From JAYFNU01 sp964622315 (lineage in GTDB: Bacteria > Bacillota > Clostridia > Oscillospirales > Ruminococcaceae): a stretch of 64,000 nt of DNA. This document shows, piece after piece, positions 44,146 through 53,335 of the stretch. The position numbers were made by a program, and so were the translations under genes. Under the pieces are notes generated by a model. It did not search any database, was not told the origin of the DNA, and was given only the letters and a program-made list of their open reading frames with translations. Positions within the stretch are counted from its first letter, which is position 1; the number at the start of each line of letters is the position of its first letter. The stretch covers positions 5,811-69,810 of the forward strand of contig CAZUOY010000003.1 in assembly GCA_964622315.1 (NCBI GenBank). Reading direction: 5' to 3'.

Positions 44146-45204
44146 TTATTTATTTTCGTAATGCTCCGCGTAGTAGGCTTGATAGTCGCCTGAGACTACG
44201 TCCTCTATCCAGTCGCGGTTGTTAAGATACCAGTCGATTGTCTTTTTAATTCCAACCTCGAACGGGGTTTCGGGGAACCAGCCGAGGTCGCGCTTAATCT
44301 TCTCGGGGTCTATACCGTAACGGCGGTCATGACCCTTTCTGTCCTCGACGTGGGTGATAAGGCTTTCGTCAACCGTGCTGTCGGCGGTCTTGCCGATATA
44401 ATCAATTATAGTGTTTACAATAAACACATTGGTGCGCTCATTATGGCCGCCCACGTTATAGACCTCGCCGGACTTTCCGTCTCTCGCAACCATATCAATC
44501 GCCTTGCAGTGGTCCTCCACGTAAAGCCAGTCGCGTATCTGCAAGCCGTCGCCGTAAACGGGCAGAGCTTTATGGTTAAGACAGTTGTTAATCATAAGCG
44601 GAATGAGCTTTTCGGGAAATTGGAAGGGCCCGTAGTTGTTAGAACAGCGGGTAATTGAGGTTGGCAGAGCATAGGTGTCGTGGTACGCCTTTACGACGAA
44701 ATCCGCGCTTGCCTTTGAAGCGGAATACGGACTGTGCGGGTCGAGTGGAGTGGTTTCCATAAAGAAGCCGTCCTTGCCAAGCGAGCCGTAAACCTCGTCG
44801 GTTGAGACTTGAAGATACTTGACGCCCGGCTTATAGCCTCCCTCGGCGAGCTCCCAATACTTCTTCGCGCAGTTGAGAAGGTTGAGCGTGCCCAACACGT
44901 TTGTTTTAACGAATATTTCGGGGTCGCTTATCGAACGGTCAACGTGACTTTCAGCCGCAAAGTTAATCACGGTGTCTATATCAAACTCGGCAAAAAGCTT
45001 CTCCATGCCCGACTTGTCGCAGATATCCAGCTGTATAAAAGAGTAACGAGGGTCGTTCTCTACGCTTTCAAGATTCCTCAGATTGCCCGCATAGGTCAGC
45101 TTATCGACATTTACGATTTTGATATCGTCGTACTTATCGAGTATATAAATAATGAAATTTGAACCGATAAAGCCCGCGCCGCCGGTAACAAGCATGTTTT
45201 TCAT
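44146..45204 (-). CDS. rfbB: dTDP-glucose 4,6-dehydratase
   Basis: 352 residues from the ATG at 45,204 (GGAGG upstream). SDR fold: NAD motif TGGAGFIGSNF, catalytic STDEVYG and YSASKASADF (Tyr-x3-Lys), and NNYGPFQFPEKLIPL typical of RmlB. It converts dTDP-glucose to the 4-keto-6-deoxy sugar for dTDP-rhamnose. It is last in the minus-strand rhamnose/glycan operon. Its downstream terminator was split by the transposon, leaving only the right arm. Confidence 0.97.
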   Translation of the reverse strand: MKNMLVTGGAGFIGSNFIIYILDKYDDIKIVNVDKLTYAGNLRNLESVENDPRYSFIQLDICDKSGMEKLFAEFDIDTVINFAAESHVDRSISDPEIFVKTNVLGTLNLLNCAKKYWELAEGGYKPGVKYLQVSTDEVYGSLGKDGFFMETTPLDPHSPYSASKASADFVVKAYHDTYALPTSITRCSNNYGPFQFPEKLIPLMINNCLNHKALPVYGDGLQIRDWLYVEDHCKAIDMVARDGKSGEVYNVGGHNERTNVFIVNTIIDYIGKTADSTVDESLITHVEDRKGHDRRYGIDPEKIKRDLGWFPETPFEVGIKKTIDWYLNNRDWIEDVVSGDYQAYYAEHYENK

Positions 45205-45219
45205 AACTTCCTCCAAGGT

Positions 45220-46098
45220 TTATTCAAGGTTTGTAAGGTATTCCTTTAGGGCATCTTTCCAGTCGCGCATGTGGTCGCCCACAGTAACGCGAAGCGCCAT
45301 ATTGTCAAGCGCCGAATAAGCGGGACGCTTCGCGGGGGAAGGAAAGTCCGCCGTTGAGCAGGGCTTTACTTCTGCGTTTATGCCCGAAAGCCGAACAATC
45401 TCGCGGGTAAAGTCGTACCACGAACATATGCCGTTGCAGGTGCAGTGGTAAAGACCGTAATTTTTCGTCGCCGCGACGAGCAGAATGTGGTGCGCCACAT
45501 CAACCGCGCTTGTCGGGTTTCCGAGCTGGTCGTTAACGACGGTGCATTCGCCCTTTTCACGTGCTATCTTCATCATGGTTTTAACAAAATTGTTGCCCAC
45601 ATAGCCGTACAGCCAGGAGGTGCGAAGGATAAAGTAGCGTGAGCAGTTTTCACGGACAAAGCACTCGCCCGCAAGCTTTGTTTTGCCGTAAACGCTCTGA
45701 GGCGCGGTGAGGTCATACTCCTTGTAGGGAGTGGTTCCGTCGCCTGGGAAGACATAGTCCGTAGATATATGTACAAGCTTCGCTTCGCTTCTTTCGCACG
45801 CCGCCGCAAGGTACATAGGCGCGAGTGCGTTTGCCTTATACGCTGTGTCCTCGTTCGTTTCACAGCCGTTTACGTTTGTATATGCCGCGCAGTTTATGAC
45901 GAGGTCATATCTGCCCTTCTCCACGTTATCGGTGACGGCGGCTTTGTCGGACAAATCGAAATCGTCAAGGTCAACGCCCACAATCTCGGCGTTTTTGTAT
46001 ATATCAGGAATATCGCCAATCTCGCTTTTGCCTGTGCTTAGCTGTTTAATAATTTCGTTTCCGAGCTGACCCTTACAGCCCGTTATGAGTATCTTCAA
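45220..46098 (-). CDS. rfbD: dTDP-4-dehydrorhamnose reductase
   Basis: 292 residues from a TTG at 46,098, chosen for AGGAGG just upstream and the immediate start of the Rossmann motif ILITGCKGQLGNEI. It has HISTDYVFPGDG and VYGKTKLAGE (YxxxK) and the RmlD-typical RTSWLYG. It performs the final reduction to dTDP-L-rhamnose. It lies between rfbA and rfbB. Confidence 0.96.
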   Translation of the reverse strand: MKILITGCKGQLGNEIIKQLSTGKSEIGDIPDIYKNAEIVGVDLDDFDLSDKAAVTDNVEKGRYDLVINCAAYTNVNGCETNEDTAYKANALAPMYLAAACERSEAKLVHISTDYVFPGDGTTPYKEYDLTAPQSVYGKTKLAGECFVRENCSRYFILRTSWLYGYVGNNFVKTMMKIAREKGECTVVNDQLGNPTSAVDVAHHILLVAATKNYGLYHCTCNGICSWYDFTREIVRLSGINAEVKPCSTADFPSPAKRPAYSALDNMALRVTVGDHMRDWKDALKEYLTNLE

Positions 46099-46108
46099 AA
46101 CGCGCCTC

Positions 46109-46987
46109 CTAATCAATATCCACGGTTTTTGCAATATTAAGTATGTACTGACCGTATTCCGTCTTCTTTAGTTTTTCACCGAGCGCAATCAACTGCTGCT
46201 TATTTATGTATTTCTTTCGATAGGCTATCTCCTCAAGACAGGCGACGTAAAGACCCTGACGCTGTTGAACGGCGTCAACGAAATTCGCCGCTTCCAGCAT
46301 TGCGCGGTGGTTGCCGGTGTCCAGCCACGCCATACCGCGTCCGAAAAGCTCAACCTTAAGCTCGCCGCGGCGCAGATACTCGTTATTGACCGAGGTTATC
46401 TCTATCTCGCCGCGCTCGGACGGCTTTATATTTCTTGCGATATTCACAACGTCGTTGTCGTAGAAGTAAAGCCCGGGTACAGCGTAATTGGATTTTGGGT
46501 TCTCAGGCTTTTCCTCTATGGAAAGAACATTTCCGTCCTTGTCGAAATCAACCACGCCGAATTCCGTCGGGTCGCTTACGTGGTAGCCAAAGATGGTCGC
46601 GCCCTTCTCGCGGTCCGCGGCTCTTTTTAGTCTCTCTGAAAAGCCGTAGCCGTAAAAGATATTATCGCCGAGCACAAGGCATACGTTATCGCTGCCGATA
46701 AAGTCCGCGCCGACAATGAAGGCGTCCGCGAGTCCGCGGGGACTCTCTTGAACGGCGTAGCTGATTTCAAGCCCCAGCTCATCCCCGTCACCAAAAAGAT
46801 TCTCAAAGCCGCCGATATCGCGTGGGGTTGAGATAATAAGTATCTCGCGAATGCCCGCTAACATTAGCGTGGACATGGGGTAATAAATCATCGGCTTATC
46901 GCAGACCGTCAGAAGCTGCTTGGAAACCGCGATAGTTGAGGGATAAAGCCGCGTTCCCGCGCCCCCCGCGAGGATTATTCCCTTCAT
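46109..46987 (-). CDS. rfbA: glucose-1-phosphate thymidylyltransferase
   Basis: 292 residues: GIILAGGAGTRLYPST at the N-terminus, VCDKPMIYYPMSTLMLAGIR, LVLGDNIFYG, and IEEKPENPKSNYAVPGLYFYD. It makes dTDP-glucose from glucose 1-phosphate and dTTP, the first rhamnose step. The ATG overlaps the upstream glycosyltransferase stop by 4 nt. Confidence 0.97.
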   Translation of the reverse strand: MKGIILAGGAGTRLYPSTIAVSKQLLTVCDKPMIYYPMSTLMLAGIREILIISTPRDIGGFENLFGDGDELGLEISYAVQESPRGLADAFIVGADFIGSDNVCLVLGDNIFYGYGFSERLKRAADREKGATIFGYHVSDPTEFGVVDFDKDGNVLSIEEKPENPKSNYAVPGLYFYDNDVVNIARNIKPSERGEIEITSVNNEYLRRGELKVELFGRGMAWLDTGNHRAMLEAANFVDAVQQRQGLYVACLEEIAYRKKYINKQQLIALGEKLKKTEYGQYILNIAKTVDID

Positions 46988-47787
46988 TTTTTTAAGTCCT
47001 CCTTCGGAAAGTTCATTTTAAAGCCCCACTTGCCGAAATATTTAAACATGCTGATAACAAGTATAGCAAAATAAATTGGCTTATGGCTGCTTGAGCGCTC
47101 CCACGCGTGATACACGTAGGTGTATGGATAGTACACCGCTCGCGCGGTTTCTCTGGCGCGGCGGGTGATATCCATATCCTCAAAATACATAAAGAAACGT
47201 GTGTCGAAGCCGCCTATCTTCTTAAATATCTCGGTTCGCATCAGGATAAAGCAACCTGTTGCGAACTCGATATCCGTGGGCTTTGTCAGGTCCTTATCAA
47301 GCATCTGATAATGCTCGACTACGGGCCTCAGCTTCTTCTTAAACATATGCCGACCGAAAAGGGCGAGAAAGACAGGGTTTAATTTGGGAAGCAGCTGGTC
47401 GGTGCCGTCGGGAAAACGAATCTGCGGCGTGGTTACGCCGACATCAGGGTTCTTCTCCATATAGCCGATAAGCTCCGAAAGCGCATCGCGGTCAAAAACA
47501 ATATCGGGATTTACAATAGCGTGGTAGTCGCTTTCAAGGTAAGGCAAAACCGCGTTATGTCCGTAGCCGAAGCCTTTGTTTTTGTCATTCTCTATTGCAA
47601 CGATTGAGGGAAATTCCGCCTTCAGCTTTTGCAGTCCGTCGTCCCTTGAGTCGTTGTCCACGACATAAACGGTAAGCTTAACACCTTTTGTATATTCAAA
47701 AAGTGTTCTTAATGCCTCGCGTATTTTATCCTCACAGCGGTAGTTTACTATGCAGACACTGAGCTTTTTCTCGTTCAAACAGCTCAC
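46984..47787 (-). CDS. family 2 glycosyltransferase (rhamnosyltransferase-like)
   Basis: 267 residues, GT-A fold: SVCIVNYRCEDKI start, VVDNDSRDDG, NKGFGYGHN, the DxD-like VNPDIV, and GCFILMRTEIFKKIGGFDTRFFMYFEDMDITRRARE. This pattern is typical of WbbL-type rhamnosyltransferases that use dTDP-rhamnose on a lipid or wall carrier, consistent with adjacent rfbABD. It overlaps genes on both sides by 4 nt. Confidence 0.9.
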   Translation of the reverse strand: MSCLNEKKLSVCIVNYRCEDKIREALRTLFEYTKGVKLTVYVVDNDSRDDGLQKLKAEFPSIVAIENDKNKGFGYGHNAVLPYLESDYHAIVNPDIVFDRDALSELIGYMEKNPDVGVTTPQIRFPDGTDQLLPKLNPVFLALFGRHMFKKKLRPVVEHYQMLDKDLTKPTDIEFATGCFILMRTEIFKKIGGFDTRFFMYFEDMDITRRARETARAVYYPYTYVYHAWERSSSHKPIYFAILVISMFKYFGKWGFKMNFPKEDLKK

Positions 47788-48506
47788 CTCTTTTTCGCGG
47801 CGGCGCTAAGGGTGGAAAGCACGCTCTCATAGCCCGCGACGCAGTACTTATACCAGCTTTCATCGCAAGGAGCAAGCTCTTTTCCCGCCGCCTTTTCTGC
47901 GAAAACGTCAAGAAGCGCGGGGTTTCGCACAAGCAGCGGCCCGACAAGCTGAGTCATGAACATATTGTTTTTTCTTATGCCCTCATTCTTCGACTTTAAT
48001 ATTTCCTTCGAGGCAAACTCGATATCGAAAAGGCTGTCCTCGTCGGAATTGACGGTTATTGAGGTGTTAATCGCACCTATTACCTTTTTATCGGTAAGGG
48101 GGCACGACGCGATATATTCCGAATATCTGCGTTTCGCGTCTATCTTTATATCAGCGTTAACCGTCTCGGTTCCGTGATAAACCTCGCCGTCAGCGGCGGT
48201 GACGGAACGCGCAAAAAGGCAGAGTGAATTGCCCGTGGCAAGCACAAGTCCGCCGCGCTCGGTATACTCGTCGATATAAGCCTTCTTATCGTAAAAATCA
48301 TTCATAGCCGCGAGCATACGTCCCTCGGTGCCGGCGCCAACATAAAGAAGGTCTGTTTTCTTGAGGTTCGGCGTGTCTGCGTAGCCTATCGTTTCCACGT
48401 CGGCTTTAATCTTTGCGCTTTCAAGGCGCTTTACGAGCGCGTCTATGTTTGCGTACTCGCCGTAAAGTCCCATTAAATCCTTATAGAGATAAACTATTCT
48501 TACCAT
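47784..48506 (-). CDS. GatD-like lipid II amidotransferase subunit lacking catalytic Cys and His
   Basis: 240 residues, class I glutamine amidotransferase fold of the CobQ/GatD type, directly downstream of murT. It aligns along its length with GatD (YLYKDLMGLYGEYANIDAL; VGAGTEGRMLAA; EYTERGGLVLATG). The nucleophile elbow, normally ICGGYQ, reads TGNSLC (Gly92 in place of Cys; a Cys occurs four residues later), and the TYLHGP histidine motif reads TQLVGP (Val188). The GFENHGG region is also lost. Normal GatD feeds ammonia from glutamine to MurT to amidate lipid II glutamate; this protein probably cannot. Confidence 0.82.
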   Translation of the reverse strand: MVRIVYLYKDLMGLYGEYANIDALVKRLESAKIKADVETIGYADTPNLKKTDLLYVGAGTEGRMLAAMNDFYDKKAYIDEYTERGGLVLATGNSLCLFARSVTAADGEVYHGTETVNADIKIDAKRRYSEYIASCPLTDKKVIGAINTSITVNSDEDSLFDIEFASKEILKSKNEGIRKNNMFMTQLVGPLLVRNPALLDVFAEKAAGKELAPCDESWYKYCVAGYESVLSTLSAAAKKR

Positions 48507-48511
48507 ACGCC

Positions 48512-49828
48512 CTACCCCCGAAGCCTTCCTGTGAACTTGTTCACGTCGGTAAAACAGGTCATAACAAAAACGTCGCCCTGTGCCGTACCGTATAAAAGCT
48601 CCATCATTCTGTCAAGGTCGGGCTCCACCGAGATTACATCCTCGTCCACGCCGCTAAAAAGAAGCCGCGCCGCAAGGTCGTTCGCAAAGCCGCCGCTTAA
48701 GATAATATTTTTAATTCGCTTGTCGCAAAGCAGATTAAAGTCAATATCCCACAGCCACGACATATCGTTCGCAATATATTTGCGCGAGAGAAGGTCAACT
48801 ATCAGCACGACGGTTATCTCGTCGCTGTCGGAGTTAATGACGGTGGAAAGCGAGCTGTCATAGGAGATAGAGTTTTCGTGCTTACTTAAAAGGAAAAGCC
48901 CTTTGTGATTGTTGACGGTGAACTCACGAATACGCTCGTTTGTAAGCTTGTAGCCCGAAAGCGCCGCCGCCGCGTCGGCGGCGGAAAGCCCGAACACCTC
49001 TGTCGCGACCGAGAAAGCCGCGGCAATGTTGTAGGCGAACACGTTATTTAATATCTGAGGCTTCACGGAATACTTTTTGTCTAAGATGAATTCGCCGTCC
49101 TTTACACCCGTTACCGAGTGAAGCGAATCCTCGCGTTTAAAGCCGCACTTCTTACAGCGGTATGCGCCGAGATGGCTGAAAATTCGCCATGAATAGCTCA
49201 TTTCCGCGTTGCAGACGGGGCAGAACGCGCCGTCGTCGTAGGCGTGCTTTCTTACGGTGTTTTCCTTTATCGCGTCCGGCTCGACGCTATAGTAGGCGAC
49301 GTCTTGTCTGTTATATCCGAGCGAAGCGGAAACAGGGTCGTCGGCGTTTAAAAACAGCTTAGACTGGGCGGGAATACCCTTTTTCACCTCGCCCAAAACA
49401 AACTCGCTGTTTCCGTTGCGGGTCAGCTGGTCGCGGAAAAGGTTAGTCACCACGATATAGTTCGGCGCAAAGTGTTTGAAGGTGTACTGGCAGAAGCGCT
49501 CGTCGCTTTCAAGTATCGCAACGTCAGCTTGAACCTCGCCCTTAAGGTTACAGCCGCGAAGCAGCGCCGTTGTCACGCCTTCTATTTGGTTACTGCCCTC
49601 GCTGTTGCAGACAACGCGCTTTCCCGCCGCCTTCGCCTCGGCGCAAAGCATTTCGGTAAGCGAGGTCTTACCGTTAGAGCCTGTTACGGCTATGACGGTT
49701 TCGGGCAGCTTTATTTTTGAGAGAATATTTGGGCTTAGCTTAAGCGTAATAGCTCCGGGAAGGCTGCTTCCGCGACCGAGCTTTTCACCAATAAAGCAAA
49801 GCACCTTGCAAATAAGAATACTAAGCAT
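48512..49828 (-). CDS. murT: lipid II isoglutaminyl synthase subunit MurT
   Basis: 438 residues, Mur-ligase family: ATP loop VTGSNGKTSLTEM, NLFRDQLTRNGNSE, an inserted four-Cys zinc ribbon (CPVCNAEM...CKKCGF, about residues 205-235) and the C-terminal DUF1727 region. MurT amidates the α-carboxyl of D-Glu in lipid II. It is followed 5 nt later by the GatD-like gene and then the rhamnose genes. The 196-nt upstream gap to divergent cca is AT-rich and should hold both promoters. Confidence 0.94.
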   Translation of the reverse strand: MLSILICKVLCFIGEKLGRGSSLPGAITLKLSPNILSKIKLPETVIAVTGSNGKTSLTEMLCAEAKAAGKRVVCNSEGSNQIEGVTTALLRGCNLKGEVQADVAILESDERFCQYTFKHFAPNYIVVTNLFRDQLTRNGNSEFVLGEVKKGIPAQSKLFLNADDPVSASLGYNRQDVAYYSVEPDAIKENTVRKHAYDDGAFCPVCNAEMSYSWRIFSHLGAYRCKKCGFKREDSLHSVTGVKDGEFILDKKYSVKPQILNNVFAYNIAAAFSVATEVFGLSAADAAAALSGYKLTNERIREFTVNNHKGLFLLSKHENSISYDSSLSTVINSDSDEITVVLIVDLLSRKYIANDMSWLWDIDFNLLCDKRIKNIILSGGFANDLAARLLFSGVDEDVISVEPDLDRMMELLYGTAQGDVFVMTCFTDVNKFTGRLRG

Positions 49829-50024
49829 ATTCGTCCTGCCGTTATGTTTCGATTAATATTAGCTTTCCTCGCGCTTGCGTTTATAAACGCGAACGATTAA
49901 AACGTAACTTATATTTTAACAGATTTATATACTCATTACAATTGCATTTTTCTGTTGTCATTTTTATACCCGTCATAGTATAATATTTGCATATATTTGC
50001 AATTTTTTGAAAGGAGGGGCGTGA

Positions 50025-51353
50025 GTGAACCTGCCGAAAAGCATAAAAACAGCTCTTAAAATGCTCTTTGACGCTGGCTATAAGGCGTACGTGGTCGGCG
50101 GAGCGGTACGCGACGAGCTTATGAAGCGAAGACCGAAGGATTACGATATCTGCACAAGCGCCCGTCCTGAGGAGACAAAGCGCGTTTTTTCTAAGTATAA
50201 GCTGATTCCGAAGGGCGAAAAGTTCGGCACGGTTTGTGTCGTTATCGGAAGAACACCCGTAGAGATAACCACCTTTCGGCGCGACGGCAGATATAGCGAC
50301 AAGCGCCACCCGACAGGGGTTGAGTTTTCAAACGAGCTTGAAGACGACCTTTCAAGAAGGGATTTTACCGTAAACGCCCTTGCTTACAGCGAGGACGAGG
50401 GGATAATCGACCTTTATTCGGGAAAAGCCGACATAGAAAACGGAATTATTAGAACGGTGGGCGACCCGCGCGCGCGGTTTTCAGAGGACGCGCTTCGCAT
50501 AATGCGGGCGCTGAGGTTTGCCGCAACGCTGGGCTTTGAAATGCACGAGGAAACCGCACGCGCGGCTAAGGAGCTTGCGCCGACGCTCAATAGCATCTCC
50601 GCCGAGCGTGTGCGCGACGAGCTGTTAAAATTCATTATGGCGGACCGAGCGGGTGATTACCTTTTAAAGTATAAAGAGATAATTTTTTCCGTAATTCCGC
50701 CGCTTTCGGAGTGCGACGGCTTTCTTCAGCACAGCCCCTACCACTGCCACGACGTTTTGGGGCATATCGCCGCGACGGTTAATTTCATTGAGAAGAAGCC
50801 TGTGCTTCGTATGACAGCGCTGCTTCACGACATAGCGAAGCCCGCGTGCTTCACTATGGACGGCGAGCGCGGGCGTTTTTTCGGGCATATGCAGGCGAGC
50901 GCGACAACGGCGCGAAAGATACTTGAGGGGCTTAAATTTCCGTCGAAATTCACCGACACCGTCTGTCTTCTTATTGAGTACCACGACAAGCCCTATTCCC
51001 CCACGCCCGAGGACGCGCGTCGCTGGCTTAACCGTTTGGGCGCGGAGAACACCTATTTGGTTATACGCCATAAAACGGCTGACTGTCTCGCGCACGACAG
51101 GTCGTACAGGCGACACCTTATTAAAATACGCGAGTTTAAGCGGGAGGTAGACCTCGCCTTAAAGCGCGGCGACTGCTACTGCCTCTCCCGCCTTGCCGTG
51201 AACGGGCGGGATATCAACCGCGCGCTCGGCATTCAAAGCGGCGAGGAGACGGGCGAGACGCTTGAGTACCTGCTTCAAGAGGTGATTGAGGGGCGCGCCG
51301 AAAACGAGAGAGACAAGCTGATTTCACTTGCTAAACAACACGCCGAGGTGTAG
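50025..51353 (+). CDS. cca: CCA tRNA nucleotidyltransferase with HD domain
   Basis: 442 residues from a GTG with AAGGAGGGG 5 nt upstream. The N-terminal class II nucleotidyltransferase has YVVGGAVRDELMKRRPKDYDI (GGxVRD and DxD), RRDFTVNALAY and RFSEDALRIMRALRFAATLGF. An HD motif follows (ALLHDIAKP). It adds or repairs the 3' CCA of tRNAs. The tRNA gene in this window encodes its CCA, so repair may be a main role. Monocistronic. Confidence 0.95.
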   Translation: MNLPKSIKTALKMLFDAGYKAYVVGGAVRDELMKRRPKDYDICTSARPEETKRVFSKYKLIPKGEKFGTVCVVIGRTPVEITTFRRDGRYSDKRHPTGVEFSNELEDDLSRRDFTVNALAYSEDEGIIDLYSGKADIENGIIRTVGDPRARFSEDALRIMRALRFAATLGFEMHEETARAAKELAPTLNSISAERVRDELLKFIMADRAGDYLLKYKEIIFSVIPPLSECDGFLQHSPYHCHDVLGHIAATVNFIEKKPVLRMTALLHDIAKPACFTMDGERGRFFGHMQASATTARKILEGLKFPSKFTDTVCLLIEYHDKPYSPTPEDARRWLNRLGAENTYLVIRHKTADCLAHDRSYRRHLIKIREFKREVDLALKRGDCYCLSRLAVNGRDINRALGIQSGEETGETLEYLLQEVIEGRAENERDKLISLAKQHAEV

Positions 51354-51376
51354 AAAAAGCGACTTAAATGAAAAAA

Positions 51377-51522
51377 TTGACAACGCTGTAAATATGTGTT
51401 AGTGTTTTTTTCGTAAAGGGGTGAGGATATAAAATCCTATATAGGTTAAGCTGACTGTTTTCCCTCGTTAACCCGCGCGTATTTTTCTTACTTAAGAAAA
51501 ATACGCGCGTTAATTTTTATTT
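51377..51522 (+). ncRNA. candidate leader RNA/attenuator or small RNA upstream of SRPBCC genes
   Basis: TTGACA (51,377-51,382) and TAGTGT (51,400-51,405), spaced 17 bp, form a likely promoter. About 60 nt after the predicted start is a perfect 16-bp stem (51,474-51,489 with 51,494-51,509), loop ACTT, followed by TTAATTTTTATTT, a strong terminator. Upstream GGTTAA (51,444) can pair with TTAACC (51,468) that borders the terminator stem. The next gene starts only 66 nt beyond. It could be a roughly 105-nt small RNA or a transcription attenuator. No known riboswitch class recognised. Confidence 0.5.
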
Positions 51523-51587
51523 ACATAGAAAGCGCTTCGTGATATTATAAAACAATATGGAAGACTATGCGCAAAGGAGGAAAAGCC

Positions 51588-53321
51588 ATGGCGAAAAGCT
51601 GTAAAACACAAACGGCGGAGTTCTACTGCCCTAAAAACGTCGTGTGGCATATCCTTACCTCCTGCGCCACCTATAAAGAGTGGTACGGCTATCCCGAGCC
51701 GCTCGACCTCATTGAGACGGTGCCCGAGTTTTCACTCGGAGCGCGGCTTATTTTTAAGGACGACGCGCGCACCCACGTTGTGACCGAGTTTGACCTCAAC
51801 AGCCGCCTTGCCATTAGCACCGCGAACGAAACGAACGAGTTTACCATAACCGAAACGGGCTATGGCTGTAAGGTTATGCTGGTTTCAACACTTACCGTTT
51901 CGGGGGCAAGCTTTAACGGAACCGAAAGCGCGCACGAAAGCGCGAACCGTGAGGTGCTTTCCAAGCTGAAATCGGTTGCCTACCGTTACGAGGAAACCCT
52001 TCCCGACGCGCCGACGGCGAGCGGGGAGAGCAAAAAGAAGCGCACGGCGAAGAACGCGCTTTCGTCAATCCTTCAAGGCTATAAATCTCCCGTTAAAAAC
52101 CGCGAGGTTGACCGCGAGACGGCGGAGCTTGCGGTAAGCTACGGAAGCACCGAGCAGGAGGTTCGCTTCTCCGCGCGCTCCTGCATAATAGCGGTGTTGC
52201 TTTTTGCGTTTATGACGCTGGTGCTGTCAATTTCCTTCAGATTTGAAAGAAGCGACATTGTTCCCTCCTCAGGGCTTTCGGTCATGGAGAGCGAGTTTGT
52301 TAACGCCGAAAACGCCGCGAGCATATATATCGGTCAGGGCAAGAACGAGCTTGAGCTTATGATTAGCTGTACGGGGCGACGCCTTTCTCCGGACGAGTAT
52401 TGCTATGAATCGCTTGAAAAGGACGAGAACGGCGAGCCTGTTTGCAGGATATATGTTATATATGACGCATACGCAAGGGTACGCCGATTCGGCTACGTAA
52501 ATTACCTTTACAGCAAGCAAAACGTTGACTGCGAAATCGCGCGGTATAACCGACTGTTATATCCCGGTATGAACGCGCTTGAGGTGCAAGAGACTATCGG
52601 CGAGCCGTGTTCGGCGTTCTTTGTGGATAAAAGCGGTCTTACTACCGTCTATTTCGGCGCATTTAATACGTCAAAGAGCGTGTTTTCAACCGAACAGAAA
52701 AGCGAGCTTGTTATTAAGCTCAACACAAGCTCCAAACAGGTGGACGCTCAGTTCTATTACCCCTACGACAGCGGAAATCCTCTTGCCGTGTCCGAGCTTA
52801 CCAAGCGCCTTCGCCGTCAGTATAGCAACTACTCGCTGTTCTTGGCGGACAAGCTGTCCTTTGAACGAACCTTCTTGGTTTTCGATAAAACCTATGAGGA
52901 GGTCGGCATTGTACTCGACACTAAGGATGAGGAAACCGTAAGCAGTGACAAGGGCGAAATGCACATTTACAACAAGTATGTGCTTATTGACGGCGTTCAG
53001 AACGACCGCTACAGATACACGATTAACTATTTTTACGACAACGTCGCCGAGGAGGTCTGCTTCGAGAACCTTATCCTTCAGCAAAAGGAGGATATGCTCG
53101 CTATGTTCACCGATTACGGCTTGAGAGTGGGCATGACTCAAAGGGAGGTGCTTGCGGCTATTGGCGAGCTTCCGAGCGCTGTCGCGGTCAATTACGACAA
53201 CATAACCCTTTGCTACGGGAAGAAGATTGCCTCGCTTACACGGCTTACGTCAAATTATGAGTTGGTTTTGGTGTTTGACGCAAAGACCGATTCTCTTAGC
53301 GATATAAACGTAAACTATTGA
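51588..53321 (+). CDS. SRPBCC-TM-BamE-like repeat protein 1
   Basis: 577 residues from the ATG at 51,588 (AAAGGAGG upstream; an earlier ATG at 51,567 lacks an RBS). N-terminal SRPBCC/polyketide-cyclase-like domain (about 1-140), linker, one TM helix (about 195-215, CIIAVLLFAFMTLVLSI), then an exported-looking region with repeated SmpA/BamE-like units: LYPGMNALEVQETIGEPCSAFF and LRVGMTQREVLAAIGELPSA. The BamE-like G-M-x3-E-V-x3-IG-x-P pattern repeats about three times. Function unknown. The next gene is a paralogue, starting 14 nt on, so they form an operon. Confidence 0.78.
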   Translation: MAKSCKTQTAEFYCPKNVVWHILTSCATYKEWYGYPEPLDLIETVPEFSLGARLIFKDDARTHVVTEFDLNSRLAISTANETNEFTITETGYGCKVMLVSTLTVSGASFNGTESAHESANREVLSKLKSVAYRYEETLPDAPTASGESKKKRTAKNALSSILQGYKSPVKNREVDRETAELAVSYGSTEQEVRFSARSCIIAVLLFAFMTLVLSISFRFERSDIVPSSGLSVMESEFVNAENAASIYIGQGKNELELMISCTGRRLSPDEYCYESLEKDENGEPVCRIYVIYDAYARVRRFGYVNYLYSKQNVDCEIARYNRLLYPGMNALEVQETIGEPCSAFFVDKSGLTTVYFGAFNTSKSVFSTEQKSELVIKLNTSSKQVDAQFYYPYDSGNPLAVSELTKRLRRQYSNYSLFLADKLSFERTFLVFDKTYEEVGIVLDTKDEETVSSDKGEMHIYNKYVLIDGVQNDRYRYTINYFYDNVAEEVCFENLILQQKEDMLAMFTDYGLRVGMTQREVLAAIGELPSAVAVNYDNITLCYGKKIASLTRLTSNYELVLVFDAKTDSLSDINVNY

Positions 53322-53335
53322 ATGAAGGAAGAATA

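Noticed and set aside
49881..50309. Minus-strand ORF of 142 codons
   Set aside because: Overlaps the strongly supported cca start and its RBS on the other strand; no family features.
51377..51522. Assignment of the leader to preQ1, T-box or another known riboswitch
   Set aside because: No conserved core of any known class could be recognised; left as an unclassified structured element.
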